NCBI GenBank assembly: GCA_025358555.1
Contig: JANYJD010000039.1
Span: forward strand, 1-40,248
Reading direction: 5' to 3'
DNA from: Rhodoferax sp.
GTDB lineage: Bacteria; Pseudomonadota; Gammaproteobacteria; Burkholderiales; Burkholderiaceae_C
DNA length: 40,248 bases
Below, piece after piece: positions 18,850-28,046 of the stretch; position 1 is the first letter of the stretch; the number at the start of each line of letters is the position of its first letter. Under the pieces are notes generated by a model. The model did not search any database. It had not been told where the DNA came from and saw only the letters and a list, made by a program, of their open reading frames with translations. The translations under genes were made by a program, and so were the position numbers.

Positions 18850-19410
18850 CCTGCCACAGCGGGGACAAGTTCACCGATGCCAATACGCGGCTGCACCCGC
18901 CCACAGGCGCCGTTAGGGAAACGCAGATTTATTCACCGGATTTGCCAACCTGCATCGCTCCCGAAACGTTAAAGGTAGGTAGTCCACAAAGCCAGGTCAA
19001 GATGAACCCTACAACGCCAAGTCAAATCAGTTTCGCCTTAGCCGAATACGAGGGCAAGAAGAAGATAACGCGGCGGGAGATATTTCTTGGCAAGATGCAG
19101 CAAGTGGTTCCCTGGGGTCAATTGAAAGAAGTCATAGAGCCGCACTACCCCAAGAGCGGCAAACGGGGCCAACGCCCGGGGATTCAGGAGCTTCGCCAGC
19201 TACCGGGCGAGGATTCTGTTTTATTGCGGCAAGCTGGAGATGGGGTGCGGGTGAGGAAGAAATCACAGTGAAATCAACGAAGAACCATTTTCATAACGGC
19301 ACCGCGCCGGCTTTGGAGGCGGTGGTCCAGACCTACAACACCAAGATGGCGCTGGGTTTGACGGCAACGCAAATGGCGAATTTGACCCAGTACCTCAAGT
19401 CCCTTGAAGC
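18850..19410 (+). pseudogene. Second, partial cytochrome c copy interrupted by an IS5 fragment
   Basis: TCHSGDKFTDANTRLHPPTGAV at ~18850 and HFHNGTAPALEAVVQTYNTKMALGLTATQMANLTQYLKSLE at 19286-19410 match both ends of the 3' half of the 17128..18338 gene. Confidence 0.75.
19002..19271 (+). mobile_element. IS5-family transposase N-terminal remnant
   Basis: MNPTTPSQISFALAEYEGKKKITRREIFLGKMQQVVPWGQLKEVIEPHYPKSGKRG. Confidence 0.85.
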
Positions 19411-19544
19411 ATGGGGCCGGATAGGGCGGCGCAAAGCAGGCCATCGGTGGAAATCAGGGATGCAGCGCAAGCTCGCCGCAAATTTCCCCAATCGGGTTGG
19501 GTCGCCTCCCTCTGGCATCGGGAGACCATCCTGGCGCGGCCAGT

Positions 19545-19762
19545 GCCCGCATCCTGACGCCAACCCTGGTGGCAAAGTATTTGTTCAGGACACCGGCTGA
19601 TCAGTTGCGTCCCTACCTTGGCCTGGGCATCACCTACGCCTCGTCCAGGAACATAGAGGCCAACACCAGCGATCCGCTGGTCAATCAACTGGGCGGAACG
19701 TCGGCTTCGCTGAGCCCGTTATGGGCGCCGACGTCGTGATCCGCGTTGGCTACACGTTCTAA
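19545..19762 (+). pseudogene. OmpW-like outer-membrane protein, C-terminal remnant
   Basis: ILTPTLVAKYLFRTPADQLRPYLGLGITYASSRNIEANTSDPL...; after a frameshift, ADVVIRVGYTF* with terminal Phe. Confidence 0.72.
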
Positions 19763-19810
19763 CGATACAAAAAGAATAGCATCCCGCGCCCTGGCCGTCA
19801 AAGGGATAGA

Positions 19811-20260
19811 TCAAGGGTAGAGCGCAACCTGGCCGCGAATCTCGCCACCCGGGTTGGCGGCGGTGTGCAAATTGACGTACCAATTTCCATTCATCACGGC
19901 ATCCATCTGGGCCGGTGTGAGAGTTGCCGTGCCACGGATCGGGCTTTCCAGGCTGCCTGTAAATGGCAGCGCCACACCGGCGTTTTGTCCCGTCGCCGCC
20001 GGGCCATGGAAGTGCCCTGCGGTCGCCGGGCCGCTCAGGCCGGAATATGTGACGGTCCAGCTCAGCACGCGGGTTGTTTTGTCCAGATTGGCAGAGAGTG
20101 TCCCGCTGCCATTGCTGTTGGAAGCGGGCACTTCGTTGGCACCTGACAGGCGGGCGTTAAGCGTGCTGACGTTCGACGCCATGGGGGACGTGTTGCAGGC
20201 ACTCAGGGCCAGCAGGCTGGCCAGCAAAACGCTGGATGTCAAAGTTCGATAAGGGGTCAT
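19811..20260 (-). CDS. CHRD domain lipoprotein
   Basis: Lipobox LLALSACN; LSGANEVPASNSNGSGTLSANLDKTTRVLSWTVTYSGLSGPATAGHFHGPA...GNWYVNLHTAANPGGEIRGQV. Confidence 0.92.
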   Translation of the reverse strand: MTPYRTLTSSVLLASLLALSACNTSPMASNVSTLNARLSGANEVPASNSNGSGTLSANLDKTTRVLSWTVTYSGLSGPATAGHFHGPAATGQNAGVALPFTGSLESPIRGTATLTPAQMDAVMNGNWYVNLHTAANPGGEIRGQVALYP

Positions 20261-20321
20261 GTAGATCTCCAGTGGGTTAAAAATCAGGGTGAACGTGAAT
20301 TGTGCAAGGTGTCGGGCTGGC

Positions 20322-20345
20322 CGACTGTGCGCTGGCGAACATAGA
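20322..20345 (-). promoter_or_regulatory. Palindromic motif copy E (minus: GTTCTATGTTCGCCAGCGCACAGT)
   Basis: ~62 bp upstream of the CHRD gene start (20260, minus). Confidence 0.6.
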
Positions 20346-20561
20346 ACCAATTTTTTCATTCACGCGGGTGTTCCCGGTTAGGGTCATTTATGCCGGCCAC
20401 GGTAGTTTCGGCTGCACCGCCTGCAAACGCCCTGACCGCAATTGCACAACCGCATGCGCGACGGCACGCGCTTTTTGGTGGCCGCCGATTCTGCAGACAG
20501 GTCGTAGCCGGGATCGGCATAGCCAGGGCCGGCTTTCTGCGTTGCCAAATATTCTTTTGCG

Positions 20562-20584
20562 ACTGTGTTGGCTAGCGCACAGAC
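20562..20584 (+). promoter_or_regulatory. Palindromic motif copy F (CTGTGTTGGCTAGCGCACAGAC)
   Basis: ~60 bp upstream of the likely ATG at 20645. Confidence 0.6.
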
Positions 20585-20644
20585 GGCCCTCGCATGTGGC
20601 AGGTACCGTGTGCAGCTTGCGTAGTATTTCACCTTGGAGCCTTC

Positions 20645-21175
20645 ATGCAAAACTTGGCGACATCCCTGTCACAGCCATCAACGCTGTACCCTGTTTCCCC
20701 GGCCGGATCTGCGCTGCCCAATGCTGCTGGACCGCGCGAATGCACTTGCGCAGAACATGGGACACATGACAGTTCAGATCGCCAGTTTGTGGCGATGCTC
20801 GATGCCTACCGCAACAGTGGTGGCCTGTGCCGGGTGCGTGAATTGCAGGAGGTGTTTGCGCGGTCAACCGACGTGGGCGGGCCAGAGGTTGCTGTGCTTA
20901 ATGGCTGGATCACGCAGCGTGCGGTGATCTGTTTTAACTGGCAGGCCAACGCCTGGCTGCCCTGGTTCCAGTTCGACCGGCTTGGCATGATGCCGTACCC
21001 GCAATTGCGCCCCATATTGCAGGAACTCAATACCGTCTATGACCCATGGGAGATTGGCTGCTGGTTTGCCCGCTCCAACCCCTGGTTGGCCGACTGCACG
21101 CCGGTGGATGCTTTGCTGGCACACCTGCCAGACGTTCTGCAAGCGGCGCGCGCAGAACGCTTCATTGCGCATTGA
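20645..21175 (+). CDS. Hypothetical protein with MbcA/ParS/Xre-antitoxin-like C-terminal segment
   Basis: PILQELNTVYDPWEIGCWFARSNPWLADCTPVDALLAHLPDVLQAARAERFIA resembles the DUF2384/MbcA-ParS toxin-binding domain. No adjacent RES toxin. Confidence 0.7.
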   Translation: MQNLATSLSQPSTLYPVSPAGSALPNAAGPRECTCAEHGTHDSSDRQFVAMLDAYRNSGGLCRVRELQEVFARSTDVGGPEVAVLNGWITQRAVICFNWQANAWLPWFQFDRLGMMPYPQLRPILQELNTVYDPWEIGCWFARSNPWLADCTPVDALLAHLPDVLQAARAERFIAH

Positions 21176-21329
21176 GTTCACCTGCAAACCGCTAAACGCG
21201 GCGTCGCGCTGCACAGGCCGGTGCGAATCGACGACCCGCCTTTTTCCTACAGCAGTTAAAACCTGTGTCTGACACCTTGAATGGCCTGCGCCGGTGATGA
21301 TTCAGTGACACAACTTCTGGACCAACGCC

Positions 21330-22331
21330 ATGAGCCCTTCCTATGCTGCGACCGCCGACGAGCTTGAGCGCGCGCACACCCTGTCACCCGCATCCCCCAC
21401 CACGTCTACGCCCACACACTTGGCGCGTGTTGCATTGCAAGGGCCGCCACAGGCCAGTGCCGTGTCGTGGGGCGCCATTCTGGCGGGCGCGGCGGGTGCT
21501 GCGGCCTTGTCTCTTGTTTTGCTGGTGCTTGGGGTGGGGCTGGGCCTGTCTGCGGTGTCGCCTTGGGCGCAGACCGGCGCCAGTGCCAAAACCTTTGGTG
21601 TCTCCACCATTTTGTGGTTCACTTTTACGCAGCTGGTGGCCTCAGCCATGGGCGGCTATCTGGCAGGCCGCCTGCGGACCAAATGGGCATCGACTCCTTC
21701 GGACGAAGTCTACTTCCGCGACACCGCGCACGGCTTTCTGGCTTGGGCCATCGCCTCACTGGCGACAGCGGCACTGCTGACCTCGGTGATCGGCAACATC
21801 GTCGGCAGCGGCGTGCAGGCCGGGGCTTCGGTGGCGGGTGGCGTGGCCAGCACGGCCGTGGTCGCCACAGCGGGCGCGGCCACGTCCGGGATATCCAGCG
21901 AATCAAAGTCTGACAGTGCCAGTGGCCCCATGGCCTATTTTGTGGATTCCCTTTTCCGAAGGGACAGCGGCAGCAGTGCCGCGTTGCCACCCGATGCAAA
22001 TGCGCCGATGCCTTCAACCGCTGAAGTCACCCGAATCCTGATGAACACGATCCGCGCTGGCACGCTTCCTGCCGCAGATGCACGGTACGTGGGCCAACTG
22101 GTTGCGCAGCGCACCGGGCTGTCTCAAGCCGATGCGGAAAAGCGGGTCACGGACACCTACGCCCGCATGCAGGCCAGCTTGAATGAGGCGCAGGCCTCGG
22201 CCAAAGATGCGGCTGACAGCGCCCGCAAGGCGTCTGCCTACTGCGCGCTGTGGCTGTTCATCTCGCTGCTGGCCGGGGCCTTTGTGGCCAGCCTGAGCGC
22301 GACTTGGGGCGGGCGCATGCGCGATTCGTGA
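21330..22331 (+). CDS. Conserved hypothetical membrane protein
   Basis: 333 aa; AVSWGAILAGAAGAAALSLVLLVLGVGLGLSAVSPW...TFTQLVASAMGGYLAGRLRTKWA, C-terminal TM. Confidence 0.85.
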   Translation: MSPSYAATADELERAHTLSPASPTTSTPTHLARVALQGPPQASAVSWGAILAGAAGAAALSLVLLVLGVGLGLSAVSPWAQTGASAKTFGVSTILWFTFTQLVASAMGGYLAGRLRTKWASTPSDEVYFRDTAHGFLAWAIASLATAALLTSVIGNIVGSGVQAGASVAGGVASTAVVATAGAATSGISSESKSDSASGPMAYFVDSLFRRDSGSSAALPPDANAPMPSTAEVTRILMNTIRAGTLPAADARYVGQLVAQRTGLSQADAEKRVTDTYARMQASLNEAQASAKDAADSARKASAYCALWLFISLLAGAFVASLSATWGGRMRDS

Positions 22332-22427
22332 ATCTGCCGCTGACCCTCTGCCTGACCCTCCGCCTGACCTGACGCCTCGCCGTTTTCCCGCCAATTTTCT
22401 TCAACCTCCCCATTTCAGGAGACCACC

Positions 22428-22502
22428 ATGCGCTCACTGCTGCTGCTTTTTCTGGGCATCCCGATCCCCATCATCATCCTGATTGCCCTTTTCGTTCGCT
22501 AA
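22428..22502 (+). CDS. Tiny hydrophobic membrane peptide (24 aa)
   Basis: MRSLLLLFLGIPIPIIILIALFVR* preceded by caggaga Shine-Dalgarno; shorter than the ORF track cutoff. Confidence 0.6.
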   Translation: MRSLLLLFLGIPIPIIILIALFVR

Positions 22503-22514
22503 GGAGGGTTCCTC

Positions 22515-23030
22515 ATGAAAATTCACGCTCAAAGCTCCGCTGCGCTGACGCAGCTCGGCAAACTGATTGAGGCAATCCCCGTTGCGATGTTCTGCAACCT
22601 GGACGCCGAAGGCACGCTTGTCAGTCGGCCCATGTCGCCGCTGGAGATGGACGTCAACGGCGCGCTCTGGTTTTTCACCGATGTGAACTCGTCCAAGGTC
22701 GAGCAACTGCGCAAAGTCAACCTCAGTTTTGCCGACCCGGCACGCGCCAGCTATGTCTCGCTCGCAGGACATGGCGAGTTGGAGACCGACCAGGCCCACA
22801 TCCAGCAGCTATGGTCGCCGTTCATGAAACCGTGGTTTCCCGATGGCCCTGACTCCGCCAACCTGGCCTTGCTGAAATTTGTGCCAGAGAGCGCTGAGTA
22901 CTGGGATGCGCCGCACAGCAAAATGGTGCGCATGGCGGCCATGGCTGCGTCGGTTGTGGCGGGCAAACCCGTCGGCGTGGGTGACCACGATACATTGACC
23001 GGCCTGTCGCCTGCGACACCGGCCGTCTGA
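22515..23030 (+). CDS. Pyridoxamine 5'-phosphate oxidase-like (general stress protein 26 family)
   Basis: IEAIPVAMFCNLDAEGTLVSRPMSPLEMDVNGALWFFTDVNSSKVEQLRKVNLSFADPARASYVSLAGHGEL. Confidence 0.9.
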   Translation: MKIHAQSSAALTQLGKLIEAIPVAMFCNLDAEGTLVSRPMSPLEMDVNGALWFFTDVNSSKVEQLRKVNLSFADPARASYVSLAGHGELETDQAHIQQLWSPFMKPWFPDGPDSANLALLKFVPESAEYWDAPHSKMVRMAAMAASVVAGKPVGVGDHDTLTGLSPATPAV

Positions 23031-23035
23031 CCGGC

Positions 23036-25168
23036 ATGGCACTCCAAGCGCCACCACGGGCGGTCCGGTGGCAGCTTTGGCGGCGCTGGCAAGTGGCTGT
23101 TGGCCCTTTTGTGCTGGCGCTGTTGGCGGGTGTGGCCTTGGGCGAGTGGATGGGTTGGCACTTTCTGGCCGCGCCCCTGCAAAATTTTCTGGCTGAGAAG
23201 CTGGGTCGGCGGGTGCAGATTGCTTCCAATGATTTCACCATACGCTTTGTAGGCGGCGTGCGCCTGAATGCGCCGCAATTTGAGGTCGCAGCGCCGGCTT
23301 GGAGCCAGTCGCCACACATGATTTCTGCCACTGACGTCTTGCTGGAAATGCGTTATGTTGACTTGTGGCGCGCCTACACCGGCCAGCGTTTGCGAATCCA
23401 TAAATTGCAGGCCAGCAGCCTTGACGGCTATCTGGAGCGGCGTGCCGATGGCGCGGCGTCCTGGCAATTCGGCGCGACGCCCTCGGGCGTGGCAGTGCCA
23501 TTTTTCGGCACGCTGCAAGTCACGTCTGGTGTGTTGCGCTACAACGATGTGCCGCTGGGCGCAAACGTTATCGCCAAACTGTCGCTGGCAAACAGCGTTT
23601 CGCAGGGCGCGGGGCCTTCTGCCGACATCAACGCAAACCGGCTGCAGGCCACAGCGACGGGCCGTTACCGCGACCAGCCTTTGAAGGTTGAACTGGAATC
23701 GTCTGGCGCACTGCCGTGGGAAGCCGATGGCGGAACCAGCGACCGGGCTGCGGTGCCGGTGGCGCTGACGATGGACGCGAAGATTGGCCGCGCCGAGTTT
23801 GCCTTCACAGGCACGGCCCTGGACGCGCTGCATCTGGGCGGTCTGACCGGCCGCTTCAGCCTGAAAGGCCCTTCTTTGGCGGCGGTGGGCGACCCGCTGG
23901 GCGTGACGCTGCCAACCACATCCGCCTTTCGCACCGAGGGCCGGGTCGTCCGGCAGGGCGACACTTGGCGGGTTGTCGTGGACGATGCCACTGTCGGTGC
24001 CAGCCGGCTCAATGGCGCGTTCACTTATGAGGCTGGCCTGCCCGTGCCCAAGCTGTCAGGCCAACTGCGTGGCACGCGGCTTTTACTCGCTGATTTGGGG
24101 CCAGCTGTAGGCATGGCGCCCAAGGCGGTCACAGTCCCCGCACCCCCAGCCAATTCCAGCAAAGCCACAGCCAAAAACAATCTCAAAGTCAACGCCAGTG
24201 CCAAGGACGCAGCGTCCGTCAAGGGCGCCGGGAAAGCGGCAGGCAAAGTGCTGCCAGGCCGGTTGTTTGACCTGAAAGTGCTGCGGGTGATGGACGCCAA
24301 TGTGCTGATCGACATTGCTGATGTTGACCTGAATACGAGTCTGCTGGAGCCGTTGCGCCCGCTGCACACCCACTTGCAACTGATCGGCGGCGTGCTGACT
24401 CTGCGTGATCTTGACGCCCGAACGGCAGATGGCCAATTGCGCGGCGACATGGCGCTGGACGGCCGCACAAACAAGGCGCTGTGGAGCGCCAATGTGCGCT
24501 GGGACGGCGTGCGGCTTGAGCGCTGGATTCACCAGGAGCGCAAGGGCGGTGTGCCGCCGTTTGTGTCCGGCCGCATGAATGGCCGGGCCAACTTGCAGGG
24601 AGAGGGCCGCTCCACGGCAGAAATTCTGGCCACCCTCAAAGGCACGGCCCGCACCGAGCTGCAGGGTGGCGCCGTGTCGCATTTGATGGTGGAGGCGGGT
24701 GGCCTGGACATCGCCCAGGCGCTGGGTGTGCTGTTCAAGGGAGACGATGCCTTGCCCGTGCAATGTGCGGTGGCCGACTTGGTGGCGCAGAACGGCCTGT
24801 TTCGACCGCGCGTGATGGTGCTGGACACGACGGATTCATCGGTCTGGGTGGATGGCACGCTGTCTCTGGCCACCGAGGCGCTGGACCTGCGCGCCGTGGT
24901 GATGCCCAAAGACTTCAGCCCGCTGACCTTGCGCACGCCCCTGCACGTGGGCGGCAGTTTTGGCAACCCCTCGGTGTCGGTGGAAAAAGGCCCGCTCGGC
25001 TTGAAGCTGGCAGGCGCTTTGCTGCTGGGCCTGATCAACCCGCTGGCCGCGCTGATTCCTCTGGTGGACCCGGGCGATGCCGATGCGGCAAGGCGCGGCG
25101 CGGAGGGTTGTCAGGGCCTGATGCAGCGCAGCACGGCCAAGCGTACAGTTGAAAAACCTGCACGATAG
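23036..25168 (+). CDS. AsmA-family protein
   Basis: 710 aa, N-terminal TM; C-terminal DARTADGQLRGDMALDGR...GRMNGRANLQGEGRSTAEILATLKGTARTELQGGAVSHLMVEAGGLD. Confidence 0.88.
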   Translation: MALQAPPRAVRWQLWRRWQVAVGPFVLALLAGVALGEWMGWHFLAAPLQNFLAEKLGRRVQIASNDFTIRFVGGVRLNAPQFEVAAPAWSQSPHMISATDVLLEMRYVDLWRAYTGQRLRIHKLQASSLDGYLERRADGAASWQFGATPSGVAVPFFGTLQVTSGVLRYNDVPLGANVIAKLSLANSVSQGAGPSADINANRLQATATGRYRDQPLKVELESSGALPWEADGGTSDRAAVPVALTMDAKIGRAEFAFTGTALDALHLGGLTGRFSLKGPSLAAVGDPLGVTLPTTSAFRTEGRVVRQGDTWRVVVDDATVGASRLNGAFTYEAGLPVPKLSGQLRGTRLLLADLGPAVGMAPKAVTVPAPPANSSKATAKNNLKVNASAKDAASVKGAGKAAGKVLPGRLFDLKVLRVMDANVLIDIADVDLNTSLLEPLRPLHTHLQLIGGVLTLRDLDARTADGQLRGDMALDGRTNKALWSANVRWDGVRLERWIHQERKGGVPPFVSGRMNGRANLQGEGRSTAEILATLKGTARTELQGGAVSHLMVEAGGLDIAQALGVLFKGDDALPVQCAVADLVAQNGLFRPRVMVLDTTDSSVWVDGTLSLATEALDLRAVVMPKDFSPLTLRTPLHVGGSFGNPSVSVEKGPLGLKLAGALLLGLINPLAALIPLVDPGDADAARRGAEGCQGLMQRSTAKRTVEKPAR

Positions 25169-25174
25169 TCTTTC

Positions 25175-25695
25175 ATGACGTCCAATTCCCCACCTTCGCC
25201 TGCCCCTGCCCCGACCCGCATTGAGCGCGACAGTTTCGGCCCTATCCAGGTGCCCGCCACCGCCCTGTGGGGCGCACAGACCGCGCGCAGCGTGCGCTTC
25301 TTTGCGATTGGCGGTACGGCTGTGGGCACGGGCCTCACAACGTCTACAAGCCTCTGATTGTGCTGGACACACTGGATAGCCTGCGCCTGCTGGCTGATGC
25401 GATGCGCAGCTTTGCGCGGCACTGTGTCGCGGGCATCAAGGTCAACACGGCGCGTGTGGAGCAGCTCTTGCAAGGCTCGCTGATGCTGGTCACCGCGCTG
25501 GCGCCCCACATCGGGTACGACAGGGCCGCGCAGATTGCCAAGGAAGCGCACCAGCAGGGCATGACTTTGCGCGAAGCAGCGTTGGCTTTGGGGTTTGTGA
25601 CCGCAGCGCAATTTGACGAATGGGTCGATGCTCGCAGGATGCTGGGTGCCGTGCACGGGGCAGACGGTTTCAAACCGCCAATACTACACAAATAG
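25175..25695 (+). pseudogene. fumC: Class II fumarase remnant with large internal deletions
   Basis: [41 protein letters not shown], then in another frame [85 protein letters not shown]. Confidence 0.87.
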
Positions 25696-25752
25696 TAGCT
25701 AACTATTCAACATGGACAAGGGCTACAGGCTGTTTTTACCGTATAAATCGGG
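25681..25752. repeat. Dispersed intergenic repeat, copy 2
   Basis: atactacacaaatagtagctaactattcaacatggacaagggctacaggctgtttttaccgtataaatcggg; compare 12655..12729. Confidence 0.65.
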
Positions 25753-25921
25753 AAAAAACCGGGGCCAGGTGCCCATGAGGCCTGTCACCGCTGTCAGAAA
25801 TGTCTGAGGCCTGCCGACCTGCTGTCTGACACCCATCTGGGCCACTGGCTTACCGTCAATTTGCGGCTACACCCTTACGCTTGCATGGCTGACCCCCTCA
25901 ACCCATCAACTCGGAGCATCC

Positions 25922-26194
25922 ATGACCATCAATCCCCAAGCCGCCGGGCAAACAAAGACTCAAGACGCCGTGCAAGGCGGAGGCGACTACAAGTCGGCTG
26001 AAACCTATGGCAAGTCCGTGCGCTCGTTTGTCCAATCCGGCAAAGTCGATGAGGCCGCCAACAAGGCCAAACCGGCAACCCCGCAAGAGCAGGAAGAGTT
26101 GCTTAAGGCAGAGCGCGCTGGCAAGTCGCATTCAAAGGGTGAAGACCCTGGTTCGCCTCGCGCACCCGCACGCACATCGACCGCCAAACCCTGA
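25922..26194 (+). CDS. Small hydrophilic hypothetical protein
   Basis: 90 aa with good start context; GDYKSAETYGKSVRSFVQSGKVDEAANKAKPATPQEQEELLKAERAGKSHSKGED. Confidence 0.7.
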   Translation: MTINPQAAGQTKTQDAVQGGGDYKSAETYGKSVRSFVQSGKVDEAANKAKPATPQEQEELLKAERAGKSHSKGEDPGSPRAPARTSTAKP

Positions 26195-26230
26195 TCTCGC
26201 TTCCCCTTCCATCACTCCAAAAAGGCTCCC

Positions 26231-26503
26231 ATGAAACACTCATTATTGATTTCCGCTTTGCTCTGCACCCTGGCTTTGGCCGCGTGTGACCGGCCCACCG
26301 TGGTCACTGTGCCCACGCCCGTAGCCGTTCCCGGCCCGGCTGGACCCACCGGCGCAACGGGCAGCACTGGTGCCACAGGCAGCATGGGCTCTACAGGCAC
26401 CACGGGCGCCACGGGCAGCACGGGCGACACAGGTGCAACTGGCAAAACTGGTGGCAATACCGCCATCATCGTAGTGCCTGCTGCCTCCGCACCAGCCAAC
26501 TAA
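26231..26503 (+). CDS. Collagen-like triplet-repeat lipoprotein
   Basis: Lipobox [50 protein letters not shown] (G-X-Y)n. Confidence 0.85.
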   Translation: MKHSLLISALLCTLALAACDRPTVVTVPTPVAVPGPAGPTGATGSTGATGSMGSTGTTGATGSTGDTGATGKTGGNTAIIVVPAASAPAN

Positions 26504-26539
26504 ACCGACCCATCCCGTAAATATTCTGAGGAGAAACGT

Positions 26540-26698
26540 ATGAGCATTGGAACCATCTTGTTGATCGTCTTGGTATTGCTGCTGGTCGGCGTCCTCCCGA
26601 GCTGGGGGCACAGCAAAAACTGGGGCTACGGGCCCAGCGGCGGCCTGGGCTTGGTGCTCATTATTGTGATAGCGCTGCTGCTAACCGGGCGGCTATGA
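26540..26698 (+). CDS. DUF3309-family small membrane protein
   Basis: [52 protein letters not shown], preceded by gaggagaaac; absent from the supplied ORF track because of length. Confidence 0.9.
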   Translation: MSIGTILLIVLVLLLVGVLPSWGHSKNWGYGPSGGLGLVLIIVIALLLTGRL

Positions 26699-28020
26699 GG
26701 CGTTGGGCAGGTTCGGCAATTTTCGCGGCGATGTCCGTTGCACTGGCTGGCTGTAGTGACATTGCCAAACTGCCGGTCTCGGCTGGCACCGGCCCCACCC
26801 CCACGCTTCCCGCGCCAAACAAGACGCTGATTCCCACGGTCAACATTGCGCCCGCCAAGGGCTGGCCCATTGGTGCAGTGCCGCAGGGCGCGCCGGGCAC
26901 CGGTGTCGCGGCCTTTGCCAGGGGCCTGGACCATCCGCGCTGGCTGTATGTGCTGCCCAACGGCGATGTGCTGGTGGCCGAAACGAATGCGCCGCCCAAA
27001 CCCGATGACGCCAAAGGCATTCGGGGCTGGGTGATGGGCTTGGTAATGAAATGGGCCGGTGCCGGTGTGCCTAGTGCCAACCGCATCACCCTGCTGCGCG
27101 ACACCGATGGAGATGGCGTGGCGGACGTTCGCACCGTGCTGCTGGACGCCGGCAACGGCCTCTCCTCGCCGTTTGGCATGGCGCTGGTAGGCAATCAGAT
27201 CTTCGTGGCCAACGCCGATGCAGTGCTCAAGTTTCCCTATCTTGCGGGCGACACGCGCATCACTGCAGCGGGCGTCAAGGTGGTTGACTTGCCAGGCGGC
27301 CCCATCAACCATCACTGGACCAAAAACTTGATCGCCTCGGCCGATGGCTGCAAGCTGTATGTCACGGTGGGTTCCAACAGCAATGTGGCTGAGAACGGCA
27401 TGACCGCAGAAACCGGTCGCGCGGCCATCTGGGAAGTAGATGCCCAAACCGGCGCACACCGCATTTTTGCCTCTGGCCTGCGCAACCCGGTCGGTATGGC
27501 ATGGGACCCTGCCAGTGCACTCCTGTGGACCGTGGTGAATGAGCGGGACGAGCTGGGCAGCGACCTTGTACCGGACTATCTCACGTCGGTAAGCGATGGC
27601 GGGTTTTACGGCTGGCCCTACAGCTACTACGGCCAGCATGTGGATGTGCGCGTGGCGCCCCAGCAGCCTGACCTGGTAGCCAAAGCCGTGGTACCCGACT
27701 ACGCACTAGGACCGCACACAGCATCGCTTGGCCTGGCTTCATCCTTTGGCAATGCTCTGCCTCCTTCGTTTGCCAACGGCATGTTCATCGGCCAGCATGG
27801 CTCGTGGAACCGTCGGCCACACAGCGGCTACAAGGTGATCTTTGTGCCGTTCGTGGGTGGCAAAACCAGCGGCGCTCCGCTCGACGTACTGACTGGTTTT
27901 CTGAGCAGCGAAGGCAATGCCTATGGCCGCCCGGTAGGCGTCGCGCTGGACAAACAGGGCGCTTTGCTCGTGGCTGACGACGTGGGCAATGTGGTCTGGC
28001 GCGTATCGTCGCAACGCTGA
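26695..28020 (+). CDS. PQQ-dependent sugar (L-sorbosone) dehydrogenase-like lipoprotein
   Basis: [27 protein letters not shown]...[55 protein letters not shown]...[16 protein letters not shown]...[23 protein letters not shown]. Confidence 0.93.
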   Translation: MRRWAGSAIFAAMSVALAGCSDIAKLPVSAGTGPTPTLPAPNKTLIPTVNIAPAKGWPIGAVPQGAPGTGVAAFARGLDHPRWLYVLPNGDVLVAETNAPPKPDDAKGIRGWVMGLVMKWAGAGVPSANRITLLRDTDGDGVADVRTVLLDAGNGLSSPFGMALVGNQIFVANADAVLKFPYLAGDTRITAAGVKVVDLPGGPINHHWTKNLIASADGCKLYVTVGSNSNVAENGMTAETGRAAIWEVDAQTGAHRIFASGLRNPVGMAWDPASALLWTVVNERDELGSDLVPDYLTSVSDGGFYGWPYSYYGQHVDVRVAPQQPDLVAKAVVPDYALGPHTASLGLASSFGNALPPSFANGMFIGQHGSWNRRPHSGYKVIFVPFVGGKTSGAPLDVLTGFLSSEGNAYGRPVGVALDKQGALLVADDVGNVVWRVSSQR

Positions 28021-28046
28021 TCAACAATGCCGGGAATAATGTGCGC

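Noticed and set aside
22751-23833. 360-aa minus-strand ORF
   Set aside because: Overlaps the PNPOx-like and AsmA genes on the opposite strand; no recognisable motif.
24160-24250. Ala/Lys/Ser-rich stretch in the AsmA gene as a possible repeat
   Set aside because: Reads as an ordinary low-complexity linker with no periodic nucleotide repeat.
25266-25285. ggggcgcacagacc resembling the motif right arm
   Set aside because: Conserved fumC coding sequence (WGAQTAR); no left arm.
26626-27639. 337-aa minus-strand ORF
   Set aside because: Antisense to the well-supported PQQ sugar dehydrogenase.
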